Below are positions 16,515-25,933 of a DNA stretch of 47,726 bases, piece by piece. Numbering within the stretch: position 1 is the stretch's first letter; every line of letters begins with the position of its first letter. The notes under the pieces are model-generated. The model searched no databases, was not told where the DNA came from, and was given only the letters and a program-made list of their open reading frames with translations. Origin of the DNA: Deinococcus ruber (GTDB lineage: Bacteria; Deinococcota; Deinococci; Deinococcales; Deinococcaceae); the NCBI RefSeq assembly GCF_014648095.1, contig NZ_BMQL01000036.1, positions 1-47,726 on the forward strand, in the 5' to 3' direction. A program made the translations under genes and the position numbers.

Positions 16515-18506
16515 CTAACTTCCGAAAAATTTCAGCTTGTTCTGCGGTGGGCCGGGAAAGTCGCTGATGGCGGGGCCGCTGCCTTTCAGCAGTTCCCGCG
16601 CCGCCCGCACGCCCTGATCGATGGCGCTATGGGCATACGCATACGCGCCCGCGTCGCTGTTGGCAATCGCAATGCGGCCCCAGCCTTTTCTGGACGCCTG
16701 AATCGGCAGCGGGCCGCCGGGCCAGTAGGTGTCGCCGGGGCGCATGTATTCGTAGGCGTAGCCGTGCGCCCAGCGGTTGACTGTGATGGCGGCGATGTCG
16801 CGGACCGGATCGAAGCCCCCGCCGCTCAGCGCGCCGCCCAGCAGGTTGCGGGCCTGGCGCTCGTAGTCGGCAAAACTCAGGCCCAGCAGTTCGGCCCGCC
16901 CGGTATTGAACTGCTCGCGGGCGCTGTCGCCCACCCTGCCGACGGGAATGCGCCGCAGATGCAGAATCACCGGATCGCTGGTTTTCTGGGCGAAGTGGTA
17001 GCCGCCCATACTGACCGGAAAGTCGAGGTCGGCCCCGAGCCAGAAATGCCCCGGCGAGGTGATGGCCGAGAGTTTCAGCCGCTCGAAGGCCGCCCAGTTC
17101 TTCAGCACCACATTGGTGTACACCAGCGGAATCTTGACCTGATCGCGCAGCGCCGCCGTCTGGGGTGCGCCGAGTTCGTTGGTCAGATACGGAATGACGC
17201 GGTGCCAGCACGCCAGCACCACCTGACCCGCCACCACGCTGTGCATGCCGCCCGCCCCCGCATACACCACCTCCACCTGAGACGCGGTGTGCGGGTCGCC
17301 CAGGTGCCGCACATGCACGGCGGTGCTGTTCAGGCGAATACGGACGGGGTGGCCCTTCACGTCGAGTTGGCCGTAATCGAGCCTGCCCAGCACCAGCGAT
17401 TCCATCGTGTGCCCGCTCATCGTCTGCGGAATCAGGTTTCTGACCAGGGCGCGGGCTACCGAGGCGTTGCCGTCGGGGAAATGATAGATGTAGTCGTCGG
17501 GGTCGGTCTGGAGCAGCCGCGAACTCGGACTCATGACGCGGTCTACGGCGTCGCCCAGATGCATTCCGTCAAAGCCGGGGTTGCCGTTGGCCCAGGCATC
17601 CAGAGCACTCACCACGTCGATGCCGCCGCCGTAGTACTCGCGGGTGCTGTCCTGAAAATACGTCACGAGCTGGGGATCGACCTTTGCGATGTCGAGCAGA
17701 AACTCGCGGTAGGTCGCTTTTGCCAGCCGCTCGCGTTTCTGCCCGGCGCTCAGGCCTTTCAGATAGTCGCGGGGAGCGTCGGTCAGTTCGATCAGGTCGC
17801 GCTTGGCCTGCGGATTCAGCGGCGTTTGGTTCACCCAGTCGGCGGCTTTGTCGGCCTCGCGCACGGTGGCGGCGTGCCCGTACACCTCTTTCGGAAAATA
17901 GATGCCCGCTCCCAGCCCGCGTTTGTCGTACCAAGCACCGTCGTAGTAGCCCTCGAATTTCTGGGCTTCGATGCCCACGCTGTGCAGCATGGCGTTCACT
18001 GCCGGGCTGAAATAGCTGGGCGTCTGAAGCGACTGCGAGCCGCCGTACCCGATCAGCAGTTTGCCGCCCACCTGAAATTCGTTGCGGTGCGCGTGCCCGC
18101 CTACGTCTGCCAGCGGGTCGAGCAGCAGGATGCGGGCCTTTGGGTTCAGGCGGCGATACTCGTGCGCCGCTGCCAGCCCACTGATACCCGCCCCGACCAC
18201 CACCAGATCGAAGCTCTCCCCGGTGCTCTGGCCGGTCATCGCCTTCAACGTGCCGTCACGAACTGCGTGCATCACGGCGTTGGCCCGGTCGGTCTGACCG
18301 CTTAGGCCCCCGGCAGCGGGCGGATAGGCGGCTGAAGCCGGAGTCTGGACCGCCCTCGCCCACGGCATCGCACTCTGCACGGCGACAGCGGCAGCGGTCA
18401 GCGCCAGTCCGTTCATGAAATCGCGGCGGTCTATCTTCTGATCCATGCCCAGGGCGCGGTCTTCGGCGCTCAGCTCGGGAGACGGGGGAAGAGGGGCGTC
18501 GTCCAT
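16515..18506 (-). CDS. Spermidine-dehydrogenase-like flavoprotein, Tat-exported
   Basis: The 663-residue protein starts with a Tat-type signal (Asp-Arg-Arg-Asp-Phe at 26-30, then a hydrophobic helix), followed by a disordered linker and a Rossmann FAD-binding motif Val-Gly-Ala-Gly-Ile-Ser-Gly (104-110). Length, Tat signal and overall layout fit the SpdH group of amine dehydrogenases, which split spermidine into 1,3-diaminopropane and 4-aminobutanal. Neighbours supply the next steps: GabT and GabD in the same operon and PatD at 25934-27379. Family SpdH enzymes use heme as well as FAD; I could not identify heme ligands here. Another primary or secondary amine is possible as substrate. Confidence 0.75.
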   Translation of the reverse strand: MDDAPLPPSPELSAEDRALGMDQKIDRRDFMNGLALTAAAVAVQSAMPWARAVQTPASAAYPPAAGGLSGQTDRANAVMHAVRDGTLKAMTGQSTGESFDLVVVGAGISGLAAAHEYRRLNPKARILLLDPLADVGGHAHRNEFQVGGKLLIGYGGSQSLQTPSYFSPAVNAMLHSVGIEAQKFEGYYDGAWYDKRGLGAGIYFPKEVYGHAATVREADKAADWVNQTPLNPQAKRDLIELTDAPRDYLKGLSAGQKRERLAKATYREFLLDIAKVDPQLVTYFQDSTREYYGGGIDVVSALDAWANGNPGFDGMHLGDAVDRVMSPSSRLLQTDPDDYIYHFPDGNASVARALVRNLIPQTMSGHTMESLVLGRLDYGQLDVKGHPVRIRLNSTAVHVRHLGDPHTASQVEVVYAGAGGMHSVVAGQVVLACWHRVIPYLTNELGAPQTAALRDQVKIPLVYTNVVLKNWAAFERLKLSAITSPGHFWLGADLDFPVSMGGYHFAQKTSDPVILHLRRIPVGRVGDSAREQFNTGRAELLGLSFADYERQARNLLGGALSGGGFDPVRDIAAITVNRWAHGYAYEYMRPGDTYWPGGPLPIQASRKGWGRIAIANSDAGAYAYAHSAIDQGVRAARELLKGSGPAISDFPGPPQNKLKFFGS

Positions 18507-18581
18507 TTCTTGGCTCCTTTCATCGGAGAATGACTGTACGAAAGAGGGGAGGAAGCGGAAACTGTGTTCCTACTTCCTGCC

Positions 18582-20009
18582 TTACACCACCGCTTCGTCG
18601 TATTCGATGGGCACGTGTACATCGGGTGCGCCACGTTTGAACACCGCACGGGTCAGCAGGAACAGCAGCGGCCCGGCCACCAGCAGGGGCAGCGCCAGCT
18701 TCAGCAGCGGGGGGCCTGCGTCGGGGTCTTGCAGGGTCGTGACCACTGCCAACACCAGAATAACGGCTGGCAGCAGCGCCAAGATCACCACCACCGGCAG
18801 CCCACCGGGAATTTTGAAGGGGCGGCGCATGCGCGGTTCTCTGATTCTCAGGGCGATCAGGGCGGCAAACTGGAGCAGCAGCGACACGCCGTACAGCACC
18901 ACCGTCACATTCAGCAGAGAGCTGAACGTCTGAAGTGACAGCACGGCGTAAATGACCGCGCAGACGATGATCGAGACGAACGGTGTGCCGTGTACGCTGT
19001 GCTGCGCAGTCAGCCCCTGCGGGAGATATTTGTCGGCGGCGAGCGAAAAGGGGATGCGGCTGTTGGTCAGAATCATGGCGTTGAACAGGCCCGCCGCGCA
19101 GAACATCCCGCCAATCGCCATCCAGATGCCCAGCCAGCGCCCCCCGATAGCCGCCGCGAGTTCGGGAAAGCCCGCCGCATCGCCCCAGGTCGTCCAGTCC
19201 ACACCTGCCGAAAGCCCTGCCAGCACCGGCAACAGGTATGCCAGGATAATGATCGGCAGCGCGATTCGCATGGCCCTGGGAATCACCTTCAGCGGATTCT
19301 CGATCTCACCCAGAATGGTGCTGATGCCGTCCCATCCGAGAAAGTTGTACATCACCACGAACAGGCCCAGCCCGAAGGCACTGACCAGCCCGGTTTTGGG
19401 CGGCGTGACCGGCAGCCAGAAGGCGACCGGATGCGCTAGCCAGTGAACAAGCGCCAGCACGATCATCACAATGAAGGGCGCGAAGACCATGACCGCGAAC
19501 AGCTTGCTGCTGTCTCCGACCGCGTGTGCGCCGCGAATGTTCAGGAAGACGAAGACGGCGATCAGCACGGCAGACACCAGCCATTTCAGCAGGGCGCTGT
19601 GATCGAGGACGTCGTTGCCGAACGCCTGCGTCAGAAAGCTGCTGGTGTAGGTGGCAAACAGCACCGCGAAACTCGCCGCGATGACCAGGCCGTACAGCCA
19701 GCTCGTCCAGGCCTGCAAGAAGCCCCAGAACGGCCCCAGCCCCCGCTTGACCCAGGCGTAATACCCGCCCGCCACGGGCATGGCAGTGGCGAGTTCCGTC
19801 ACCATCAGCACGGTGGGCACGCTCCAGATGAACGGCGTGACCAGAATCAGGATGATCGCCATGCCCGGCGCACTGTTGGCGACCAGCCCTTCGATGCCGA
19901 ACGCACCCCCGGCCACCGTGAAATAGATGACCATGATGACGCCCCACAGACCGAGTTTGCTGCTGGTAGGAACGGACAAAGGAGCAGCCTGAACGTCACT
20001 CTGAATCAT
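18582..20009 (-). CDS. APC-superfamily amino acid/polyamine permease
   Basis: A 475-residue, 12-helix transporter. Helix 1 carries the broken Gly-Gly-Ala-Phe-Gly-Ile-Glu motif, and a segment Gly-Trp-Asp-Gly-Ile-Ser-Thr-Ile-Leu-Gly-Glu-Ile recalls the polyamine/amino-acid LAT-PUT-like branch. The start ATG 20009 has GAGG 7 bases upstream; a longer open frame to 20060 lacks an RBS. It is the first gene of the polyamine/GABA operon (76 bases to the dehydrogenase gene) and lies divergent to the PucR regulator, so it probably imports the inducing amine or GABA. A 5-bp-arm palindrome (20011-20024) overlaps its leader. Confidence 0.8.
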   Translation of the reverse strand: MIQSDVQAAPLSVPTSSKLGLWGVIMVIYFTVAGGAFGIEGLVANSAPGMAIILILVTPFIWSVPTVLMVTELATAMPVAGGYYAWVKRGLGPFWGFLQAWTSWLYGLVIAASFAVLFATYTSSFLTQAFGNDVLDHSALLKWLVSAVLIAVFVFLNIRGAHAVGDSSKLFAVMVFAPFIVMIVLALVHWLAHPVAFWLPVTPPKTGLVSAFGLGLFVVMYNFLGWDGISTILGEIENPLKVIPRAMRIALPIIILAYLLPVLAGLSAGVDWTTWGDAAGFPELAAAIGGRWLGIWMAIGGMFCAAGLFNAMILTNSRIPFSLAADKYLPQGLTAQHSVHGTPFVSIIVCAVIYAVLSLQTFSSLLNVTVVLYGVSLLLQFAALIALRIREPRMRRPFKIPGGLPVVVILALLPAVILVLAVVTTLQDPDAGPPLLKLALPLLVAGPLLFLLTRAVFKRGAPDVHVPIEYDEAVV

Positions 20010-20127
20010 GTTGCGGCCTCGCAAATGGGGGAAGTGTGGATGTTCTGCCGACACGTGCATACACCGAGATGAAGTTGTTCTTAAGGAGTCATGCTAGCGC
20101 AGTCACCCGGCCCTCAGGATATGGACT

Positions 20128-20156
20128 TGGAGCACTACGGCGCTGCCTCTACACTG
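20128..20156 (+). promoter_or_regulatory. Promoter of pucR-type gene, leaderless
   Basis: TTGGAG (20128-20133), 17 bases, TACACT (20151-20156), then 7 bases to GTG 20164. The predicted transcription start coincides with the start codon. Confidence 0.6.
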
Positions 20157-20163
20157 GCTGAAT

Positions 20164-21810
20164 GTGCCAATACAGTTCAGCCAACTTCGAGGGCGACTTT
20201 CCGCAGATCGAGCGGCAACTGCGGCACCCGTCAAGGCGGCTGTGCGGCTGAGCGAGGTTCTGGCACTGCCGGTCTGCCGCGACGTGCGGAGGGTGTCGGC
20301 AGGCAACGCGCAGCGGGGCAACCTCGACCCCGAAGTCCTGCTGGCACACGTGATCGACGTGCCACATTCAGAGCGCTGGGTCAGCCGGGGCACGCTGATG
20401 CTGACGACCGGGCTGTCGTGGCCGCAGGACGAGGCGGAGCTGAGCGAACTGGGCGAACAACTCGCGCAGCAGCAGCCCGCCGCCGTGCTGCTGGCGGTGC
20501 CCGGCCCGCTCACGGCGTTTCCGGTACAGGTGGCGCGGGCGCTGGCGGCGGCAGGCGTCGCGGCGTTAGAACTGCCGTATGCGGTGCCGTTTGCCAGCGT
20601 GGTACGCGCCGTCCACGAGGCGAACGTGCGCGAACAGTCGGCGCTGCTGGAGCGCAGCGAGGCGATTCACCGCGCCCTGACCCGCTCGGCGCTGGGGGGC
20701 GGGCTGAGCGACGTGGTAGAGACGTTGGCGCTGCACCTGAACCGCCCGGTCGCGATGGTCGGTGCAGACGGAGAGTACCGGCTGGGCGCGGTGGCGGGCC
20801 TGCCTGCACCCAGCGTCCTGGAAAGGGAACTGGCCCGGCCCGGTGCAGCTCCGCGCAGACTGGCAGGCGGGCTGCTGACGCCGATTCTGCTGCGCGGCGA
20901 ACGGGCGGGCGGCCTGTGGATCGGGTCGGGCGACGCTGCCGAAGCCAGCGCTCAGGGGTCCGGTCTGGATCTGAGGAGCGCCGAACACGCCGCCACCGTC
21001 GCGGCGCTGCTGCTGCTGGCTCAGCAGAATATCGAACAGCGCGAGGCGCAGCTTGGAGCGGCCTTCGTCGACACATTGCTGGAAGGTCGGCTCTCGGACG
21101 ACCCAGTGGCAGATTCGGCAGCCTGGGAACGTGCCCGGCGGCTGGGATTCGATCCACTCCGGCCTTACGTCGTGGCCCTGCTGACCCTGACCGGGACCCT
21201 GCCACCCTCGCTCGATGATGTGGCCCAGCGCGAACGGCTGGCAGGCCAGGTCCGTGCCGCGCTGAGAACGCTGGGCGCAGCGCCGCTGCTGAGCGTGGGC
21301 CTGAGCCACCTGTGGTTGCTGCTGCCCGCCACCGTCTCGCCGGAACGCCTGTGGACGCTGCTCGGCAGCGAGACAGCCTCTCGGCTGAGTCTGGTATATA
21401 CCCGCCCGCGCACCGGGGCGGCGGGTATTGCGACGGGGCGGGCCGAAGCGCTGTCGCTGGCTCCACACGTGCCCACCGGAGAAGTGCGGGGAGCCGCCCA
21501 ACTGCTGCTACCACGCGCCCTGAGCGGCGACCGGGACGCACAGCGCGATCTGGTCGCTTCACTGCTGGGGCCGCTTGAGCAGGTGCGCGGCGGTGCAGCC
21601 CTCATCCAGACGGTGCGGACACTCTGCGAACACAGCTGGGCGCAGGACCGGGCCGCCGCCGCGCTCGCCGTTCACAAAAACACCCTGCGCTACCGCATCG
21701 GCAGGATTGAAGATCTGACGGGCCGCCCCCTCAGCGAGGCTGATACGCGCTCGCTGTGGTGGTTGGCGCTGCAACTCGATGGCCTGGAACGCGCCTCCGT
21801 TCTGCCCTGA
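20164..21810 (+). CDS. PucR-family transcriptional regulator
   Basis: The 548-residue protein has an N-terminal PucR-type ligand-sensing domain (from Leu-Ser-Glu-Val-Leu-Ala-Leu-Pro at about residue 28 to 150), a middle GAF/GGDEF-like region and a C-terminal PucR helix-turn-helix (about 490-545, with Val-His-Lys-Asn-Thr-Leu-Arg-Tyr-Arg). GTG 20164 fits a leaderless start 7 bases after a TACACT box; GTG 20242 is the alternative and would begin directly at the domain. It is divergent from the APC/spermidine dehydrogenase/GabT operon, and PucR proteins often control purine, polyamine or GABA use, so it is the likely regulator of that operon. Confidence 0.82.
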   Translation: MPIQFSQLRGRLSADRAATAAPVKAAVRLSEVLALPVCRDVRRVSAGNAQRGNLDPEVLLAHVIDVPHSERWVSRGTLMLTTGLSWPQDEAELSELGEQLAQQQPAAVLLAVPGPLTAFPVQVARALAAAGVAALELPYAVPFASVVRAVHEANVREQSALLERSEAIHRALTRSALGGGLSDVVETLALHLNRPVAMVGADGEYRLGAVAGLPAPSVLERELARPGAAPRRLAGGLLTPILLRGERAGGLWIGSGDAAEASAQGSGLDLRSAEHAATVAALLLLAQQNIEQREAQLGAAFVDTLLEGRLSDDPVADSAAWERARRLGFDPLRPYVVALLTLTGTLPPSLDDVAQRERLAGQVRAALRTLGAAPLLSVGLSHLWLLLPATVSPERLWTLLGSETASRLSLVYTRPRTGAAGIATGRAEALSLAPHVPTGEVRGAAQLLLPRALSGDRDAQRDLVASLLGPLEQVRGGAALIQTVRTLCEHSWAQDRAAAALAVHKNTLRYRIGRIEDLTGRPLSEADTRSLWWLALQLDGLERASVLP

Positions 21811-21827
21811 CAGGCCACCGGATTCAG

Positions 21828-22610
21828 TCAGCCAGGCAGGAGAGCCGCTGTCTCGTCCCCGCTTTCGTCCTTGAGTTCGACGCCGCTGAGTTGCCGCCGC
21901 AGCGCCTCGCCCACCAGATACAGCAGCCTGTGAACGGCGGCAGGCGCACTCAGCCCCGCCGGACGGATGTTCGACACGCAGTTGCGCCCGCTGTCGAGCA
22001 TGCCGACCCTGGGGCCATACGTCAGGTACGCGCCTAGGCTGTCGGGGCTGCTCAGGCCGGGGCGCTCTCCGATCAGATGGATCGCCAGCCGCGCCCGCAG
22101 CAGTTCGGCGGCTTCATCGGCCAGGGCCACCCGCGCCTGAGTCGCCAGCAGCAGCGGGGCCAGCGTATAGCCGCGCTCCAGCAGCACCGGAACGAGCAGG
22201 GCCAGCACCGCGCCCGCATTCGTGTCTGCCGCCACCGCCGACAGGCCATCTGACACCACGATCAGGATATCGGGGGGTGGGCCGAGCGGCAGCGCTTCCA
22301 GCCGCGCCCGCGACTCCGCAGACAGACGGCGGCCCAGATCAGGGCGGCGCAGATACTCGGAACGGTGGGCAGCGCGGCTGCGAAGCTCCAGATACGGCAT
22401 GTTCAGCGCCAGCACCTGCGTTTTCAACTCACCAAAACTGCTGGGCGTATGCACCGCGTCACGGGCAGCCGCGTGTGCAGCGTTGAAGTTCAGCAGTTCG
22501 CGGGTCGGCACCGACGTTCCTGCCCGTCCCAGCGCGATGCGGGCATCGGTGTAGTGGCGCAGACTTTCCCAGGGCGTCAGCGTGGTGGGCACGTCGCTGT
22601 CGTCCGTCAT
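21828..22610 (-). CDS. eutC: Ethanolamine ammonia-lyase small subunit
   Basis: The 260-residue protein is EutC: Ala-Arg-Ile-Ala-Leu-Gly-Arg-Ala-Gly near the N-terminus, Val-Ser-Asp-Gly-Leu-Ser-Ala (cobalamin-side loop), Leu-Ile-Gly-Glu-Arg-Pro-Gly-Leu and Asn-Cys-Val-Ser-Asn-Ile-Arg near the C-terminus are all diagnostic. It overlaps the eutB stop by ATGA and ends 17 bases from the convergent PucR gene. With EutB it forms the adenosylcobalamin-dependent lyase that converts ethanolamine to acetaldehyde and ammonia. Confidence 0.93.
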   Translation of the reverse strand: MTDDSDVPTTLTPWESLRHYTDARIALGRAGTSVPTRELLNFNAAHAAARDAVHTPSSFGELKTQVLALNMPYLELRSRAAHRSEYLRRPDLGRRLSAESRARLEALPLGPPPDILIVVSDGLSAVAADTNAGAVLALLVPVLLERGYTLAPLLLATQARVALADEAAELLRARLAIHLIGERPGLSSPDSLGAYLTYGPRVGMLDSGRNCVSNIRPAGLSAPAAVHRLLYLVGEALRRQLSGVELKDESGDETAALLPG

Positions 22611-23977
22611 GCTCCCAGCCTCTGCAACTCGCGGCGCAGCGGCCCGGAGGCGGGCAGATGCAGCGCTCCGCCCTCCACCAGTCCGACCCGTTCCAGCCAC
22701 GCAGCGAATTCTGGTGCGGGAGGCCGCCCGAAGACCTTGCGGACATACCAGGCGTCGTGAAAGCTGGTGGACTGGTAATTCAGCATGATGTCGTCGGCCC
22801 CCGGCACCCCCATGATGAAATTGACGCCCGCCGCCCCCAGCATGGTTAGCAGCACGTCCATATCGTCGCTGTCGGCTTCGGCGTGGTTGGTGTAGCAGAT
22901 ATCGCAGCCCATCGGCAGGCCCAGCAGTTTGCCGCAGAAATGGTCTTCCAGGCCTGCCCGCACGATCTGCTTGCCGTCGTACAGGTATTCCGGCCCGATG
23001 AAGCCCACCACGGTATTGACCAGCAGCGGAGAATACCGCCGCGCCACCGCGTAGGCCCGCGCTTCCAGCGTCTGCTGATCGACGCCCATATGCGCTTCGG
23101 CACTGAGCGCACTGCCCTGGCCCGTTTCGAAATACATCGGATTCTGCCCCCGGTTCAGACTGCGGGCGGCGGCGTAGGCTTCGTCGAGCAGACCAAGATC
23201 GACGCCGAAGCCCGCGTTGGCTCCCTGCGTTCCGGCGATGGACTGAAACACCAGATCGACGGGTGCGCCGCGCTCGATGGCCTGCACGGTGTTGGTAACG
23301 TGCGTCAGAATGCAGGTCTGGGTGGGAATCTCCAGCCGCTCGCGAAAGTCGTCGAGCAGGTGCAGAAGCTGGACGCACGCATCCACGCTGTCGAGCGCCG
23401 GATTGATCCCGATCACGGCGTCTCCGGCTCCGAACATCAGGCCGTCGAGGGTGCTTGCCAGAATGCCGCGTGGGTCGTCGGTGGGGTGGTTGGGTTGCAG
23501 GCGCGTCGAGAAATGCCCGCGCAGCCCCAGCGTGTTGCGAAAGCGCGTGACCACCTCGCACTTGCGGGCCACCAGCACCAGATCCTGATTCCGCATCAGC
23601 TTGCAGACCGCCGCCGCCATCTCGGGCGTCAGGCCAGGGGCCAGGGCGTGCAGCGCGGCAGGCGTGGCAGCGTCGGACAGCAGCCAGTCGCGAAATTCGC
23701 CCACACTCAGGCCCGCGACGGGCGCGAAGGCGGCGGGGTCGTGGCTGTCCACGATCAGGCGCGTTATCTCGTCGAGTTCATAGGGAATCAGCAACTCTTC
23801 CAGAAACAGCGGCAGTGGCACATCGGCCAGACACTGCCGCGCCGCCTCGCGCTCCTGCGCCGAATCGGCACTCAGACCCGCCAGTTCGTCGCCCGATTTC
23901 AGCGGCGACGCCTTTGCCAGCACGGTTTTCAGGTCGGGGAAGGTGTAATGGGTGTGCAGAAGAGTGGCACGGTACAT
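22607..23977 (-). CDS. eutB: Ethanolamine ammonia-lyase large subunit
   Basis: The 456-residue TIM-barrel subunit has the normal EutB length and motifs, including Gly-Asp-Ala-Val-Ile-Gly-Ile-Asn-Pro, Phe-Glu-Thr-Gly-Gln-Gly-Ser and Met-Gly-Val-Pro-Gly-Ala-Asp-Asp-Ile-Met-Leu-Asn-Tyr-Gln. SD GGAGG sits 7 bases before the ATG at 23977. It must have its own promoter, because a terminator (24071-24128) separates it from the permease gene upstream. No reactivase (eutA), cobalamin adenosyltransferase or shell protein gene is present in the window. Confidence 0.95.
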   Translation of the reverse strand: MYRATLLHTHYTFPDLKTVLAKASPLKSGDELAGLSADSAQEREAARQCLADVPLPLFLEELLIPYELDEITRLIVDSHDPAAFAPVAGLSVGEFRDWLLSDAATPAALHALAPGLTPEMAAAVCKLMRNQDLVLVARKCEVVTRFRNTLGLRGHFSTRLQPNHPTDDPRGILASTLDGLMFGAGDAVIGINPALDSVDACVQLLHLLDDFRERLEIPTQTCILTHVTNTVQAIERGAPVDLVFQSIAGTQGANAGFGVDLGLLDEAYAAARSLNRGQNPMYFETGQGSALSAEAHMGVDQQTLEARAYAVARRYSPLLVNTVVGFIGPEYLYDGKQIVRAGLEDHFCGKLLGLPMGCDICYTNHAEADSDDMDVLLTMLGAAGVNFIMGVPGADDIMLNYQSTSFHDAWYVRKVFGRPPAPEFAAWLERVGLVEGGALHLPASGPLRRELQRLGA

Positions 23978-24070
23978 TCAGTCACCTCCGGGGGTGAGGT
24001 GGGGGCGGGAGCGGGGTTGTCCGGCAGCCTTCCCGGTAGCTCATCTGCCCAGTGTCTCACTTTCAGAGCA

Positions 24071-24128
24071 GGGAAAGAAAACAGAAGTCGGGCGCGGAGA
24101 TCGGCAGGAAGGCCGCTCCACGCCCGAC
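24071..24128 (-). terminator. Intrinsic terminator of the APC permease gene
   Basis: A long interrupted stem: 24087-24094 pairs with 24121-24128 (GTCGGGCG/CGCCCGAC), 24096-24099 with 24116-24119, and 24102-24105 with 24112-24115. On the minus strand it is followed by TTCTGTTTTCTTT. It lies 22 bases past the permease stop. Confidence 0.85.
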
Positions 24129-24150
24129 ATTCAGCAGTTCTCCGAGTACC

Positions 24151-25665
24151 CTACTCTCTGAAATTCGCCGCTGGCGGCCCCTGGAAGCGCCGTGTCTCCG
24201 CCGCGTACCACACCGCCACCAGCGCGATGATCAGGCCAAAGACCACATACGCCACCTGCTGAAAGGGCGGGCGCATACCCACGTAAGCCAGCACCGCGCC
24301 GCCCAGAATGCCCAGCACCGCGACCGGTTTGCTCCACGCTCCCAGCCGGAAGGGGCCGAAATGCGTCCAGCTTTTGCCCTCGGCCAGCAGCCCCGCCGCC
24401 ACCGGCATGATGTACGAGATGTACAGCAGCACCGCGCTGCCTGCCGCCAGTACCGCGAAGGCGGGCGCGTACAGCGTGGCGGCGAACACCAGCACCGAGC
24501 CGATCAGAATGGCCGGGCCGGGCGTGCGGTACTGCGGGTGAACGGTCTTGAGCAGGTGGCTGTACGGCAACCCCCCGTCACGCGAGAAGGCGTAGATCAT
24601 GCGCGAAGTGCTGGTAAGGCAGGCCAGACCGCACAGAAAATTCGCGATCACAATGCCGATATACAGCACTTCCTTGAGAAAACCGGGCATGCGCGAGCCG
24701 CCCATCAGCCAGCCGAACAGCCCGTAGCCCTGCTTCGCGCCTTCGTCGAGGCTGGGCATTGCCAGCACGAAAGCGGCGATCATGATGAAGCCGAACACAC
24801 TGGAATACAGCACCGCCTGAATCATGCCGCGCGGCACGTTGCGGGCGGCGTCCTGGGTTTCTTCCGAGGTGTGCGCCGAGGCGTCGAAGCCCGTGATGGT
24901 GTAGCACACCAGAATCAGGCCGCCCAGAAAGGCCAGCGGCAGGCTGGAGGTGGCAGGCCACACGCCGCCGCCCGCGTCTCCGGTGTAATTGTGGAAGGTG
25001 AACAGCCGCGAGAAATCGAGACTGGGCGCATAGATCAGCAGCGCAGCGGTCAGCAGGGCTGCCACCACAAAGATCAGATAGCCCGAGAAATCGGTGAGCA
25101 GGGTGGTCAGGCGGATGCCCCGGTAATTGCAGAACGCCTGAATCCCGGTGATGATCAGGACCGCAAGAATCTGCTGTGGCAGGCCAAATTTCGAGACATC
25201 GACACCGAAGACGTTGCCCAGCACCAGATCACGGAACAGCGAGTACACACCCACATTCACGCTGGCGGTGACAAAGACCAGCCCCAGCAGATTGAACCAC
25301 GCCGTTGCCCAGCCCCAGCCGCGTCCACCCAGAATGCTGCTCCAGTGGTACAGGCCGCCCGCTGTCGGAAAGGCGCTGGCGATCTGGCCCATGCCCAGCG
25401 CCACGACCACCGCAAAGATCACGCCCAGCGGCCAGCCGATGCCGATGCTGGCCCCGCCCGCCGCCGTAAAGCCGTTGGGAAACGCCGTGATACCGCCCGC
25501 CAGAATGCAGATGATCGAAAAGCTGATGGCGAAGTTGGAAAAGCCGCTCATGCGGCGCGAGAGTTCCTGCTTGTACCCCATCGAGGCGAGCAGTCGCTCG
25601 TCGTTCGTCTGGGGCGCGGCACCCGCACTGGAACCCTGTACGTCAGAAACTTCTGGGCGGCTCAA
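24151..25665 (-). CDS. APC-family permease (amino acid/choline/GABA transporter branch)
   Basis: A 504-residue, 12-helix permease. It starts with the soluble segment Met-Gly-Tyr-Lys-Gln-Glu-Leu-Ser-Arg-Arg-Met typical of the ACT branch (GABA, choline and related amines), then Phe-Ser-Asn-Phe-Ala-Ile-Ser-Phe-Ser. I chose TTG 25665 because CAGGAGG ends 8 bases before it; ATG 25683 has its first codons inside that SD. It lies upstream of eutBC but is separated by a terminator, so it may serve ethanolamine, GABA or a polyamine. A possible -10 (TATACT, 25762-25767) lies in the repeat-bearing leader region. Confidence 0.8.
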   Translation of the reverse strand: MSRPEVSDVQGSSAGAAPQTNDERLLASMGYKQELSRRMSGFSNFAISFSIICILAGGITAFPNGFTAAGGASIGIGWPLGVIFAVVVALGMGQIASAFPTAGGLYHWSSILGGRGWGWATAWFNLLGLVFVTASVNVGVYSLFRDLVLGNVFGVDVSKFGLPQQILAVLIITGIQAFCNYRGIRLTTLLTDFSGYLIFVVAALLTAALLIYAPSLDFSRLFTFHNYTGDAGGGVWPATSSLPLAFLGGLILVCYTITGFDASAHTSEETQDAARNVPRGMIQAVLYSSVFGFIMIAAFVLAMPSLDEGAKQGYGLFGWLMGGSRMPGFLKEVLYIGIVIANFLCGLACLTSTSRMIYAFSRDGGLPYSHLLKTVHPQYRTPGPAILIGSVLVFAATLYAPAFAVLAAGSAVLLYISYIMPVAAGLLAEGKSWTHFGPFRLGAWSKPVAVLGILGGAVLAYVGMRPPFQQVAYVVFGLIIALVAVWYAAETRRFQGPPAANFRE

Positions 25666-25780
25666 GTCATCAACCTCCTGCATGAGTAGGGACGGACCTT
25701 CAAAGCGCGGACTGTCAGTGTTCCAGACCAGGGCGAGCACCGCCGCCGGGCTGTTCTATGAAGTATACATGAGAGGGGCA

Positions 25781-25930
25781 TGTAGCTTGTGGCCTGCAGG
25801 AAAACCCAGCCAACTTGCCGACATCAAGTTCCTGTGGCTGTTGCTACAAGCCACAGGCCACCCACCACAAGCCCCCCTTTGCCGACATCAAGTTCCCGTG
25901 GCTGTTCCCACAGGCCACAAGCCACGCGCC
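25781..25930. repeat. Intergenic repeat cluster (64-bp tandem unit plus palindromic GGCCACAAGC elements)
   Basis: Between the permease and patD genes, a unit starting TTGCCGACATCAAGTTCC occurs at 25815 and again at 25879 (64 bases apart). Each copy is followed by GTGGCTGTT and a CAAGCCACAGGCCAC-like string (25843-25860, 25907-25930). TGTAGCTTGTGGCCTG (25781-25796) is the inverted form. Related copies lie at 28829-28846 and 35746-35803. Confidence 0.75.
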
Positions 25931-25933
25931 TCC

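Noticed and set aside
20091..21218. Plus-strand open frame of 375 codons with AAGGAG two bases before its ATG
   Set aside because: It overlaps the PucR gene in another frame, encodes an Arg/Gly/Ala-rich low-complexity product and has too short an SD spacing; it is a GC-driven shadow.
21828..23561. A 577-residue frame extending EutC upstream through eutB
   Set aside because: Only the last 260 residues resemble a protein family; the rest is an out-of-frame reading of eutB.
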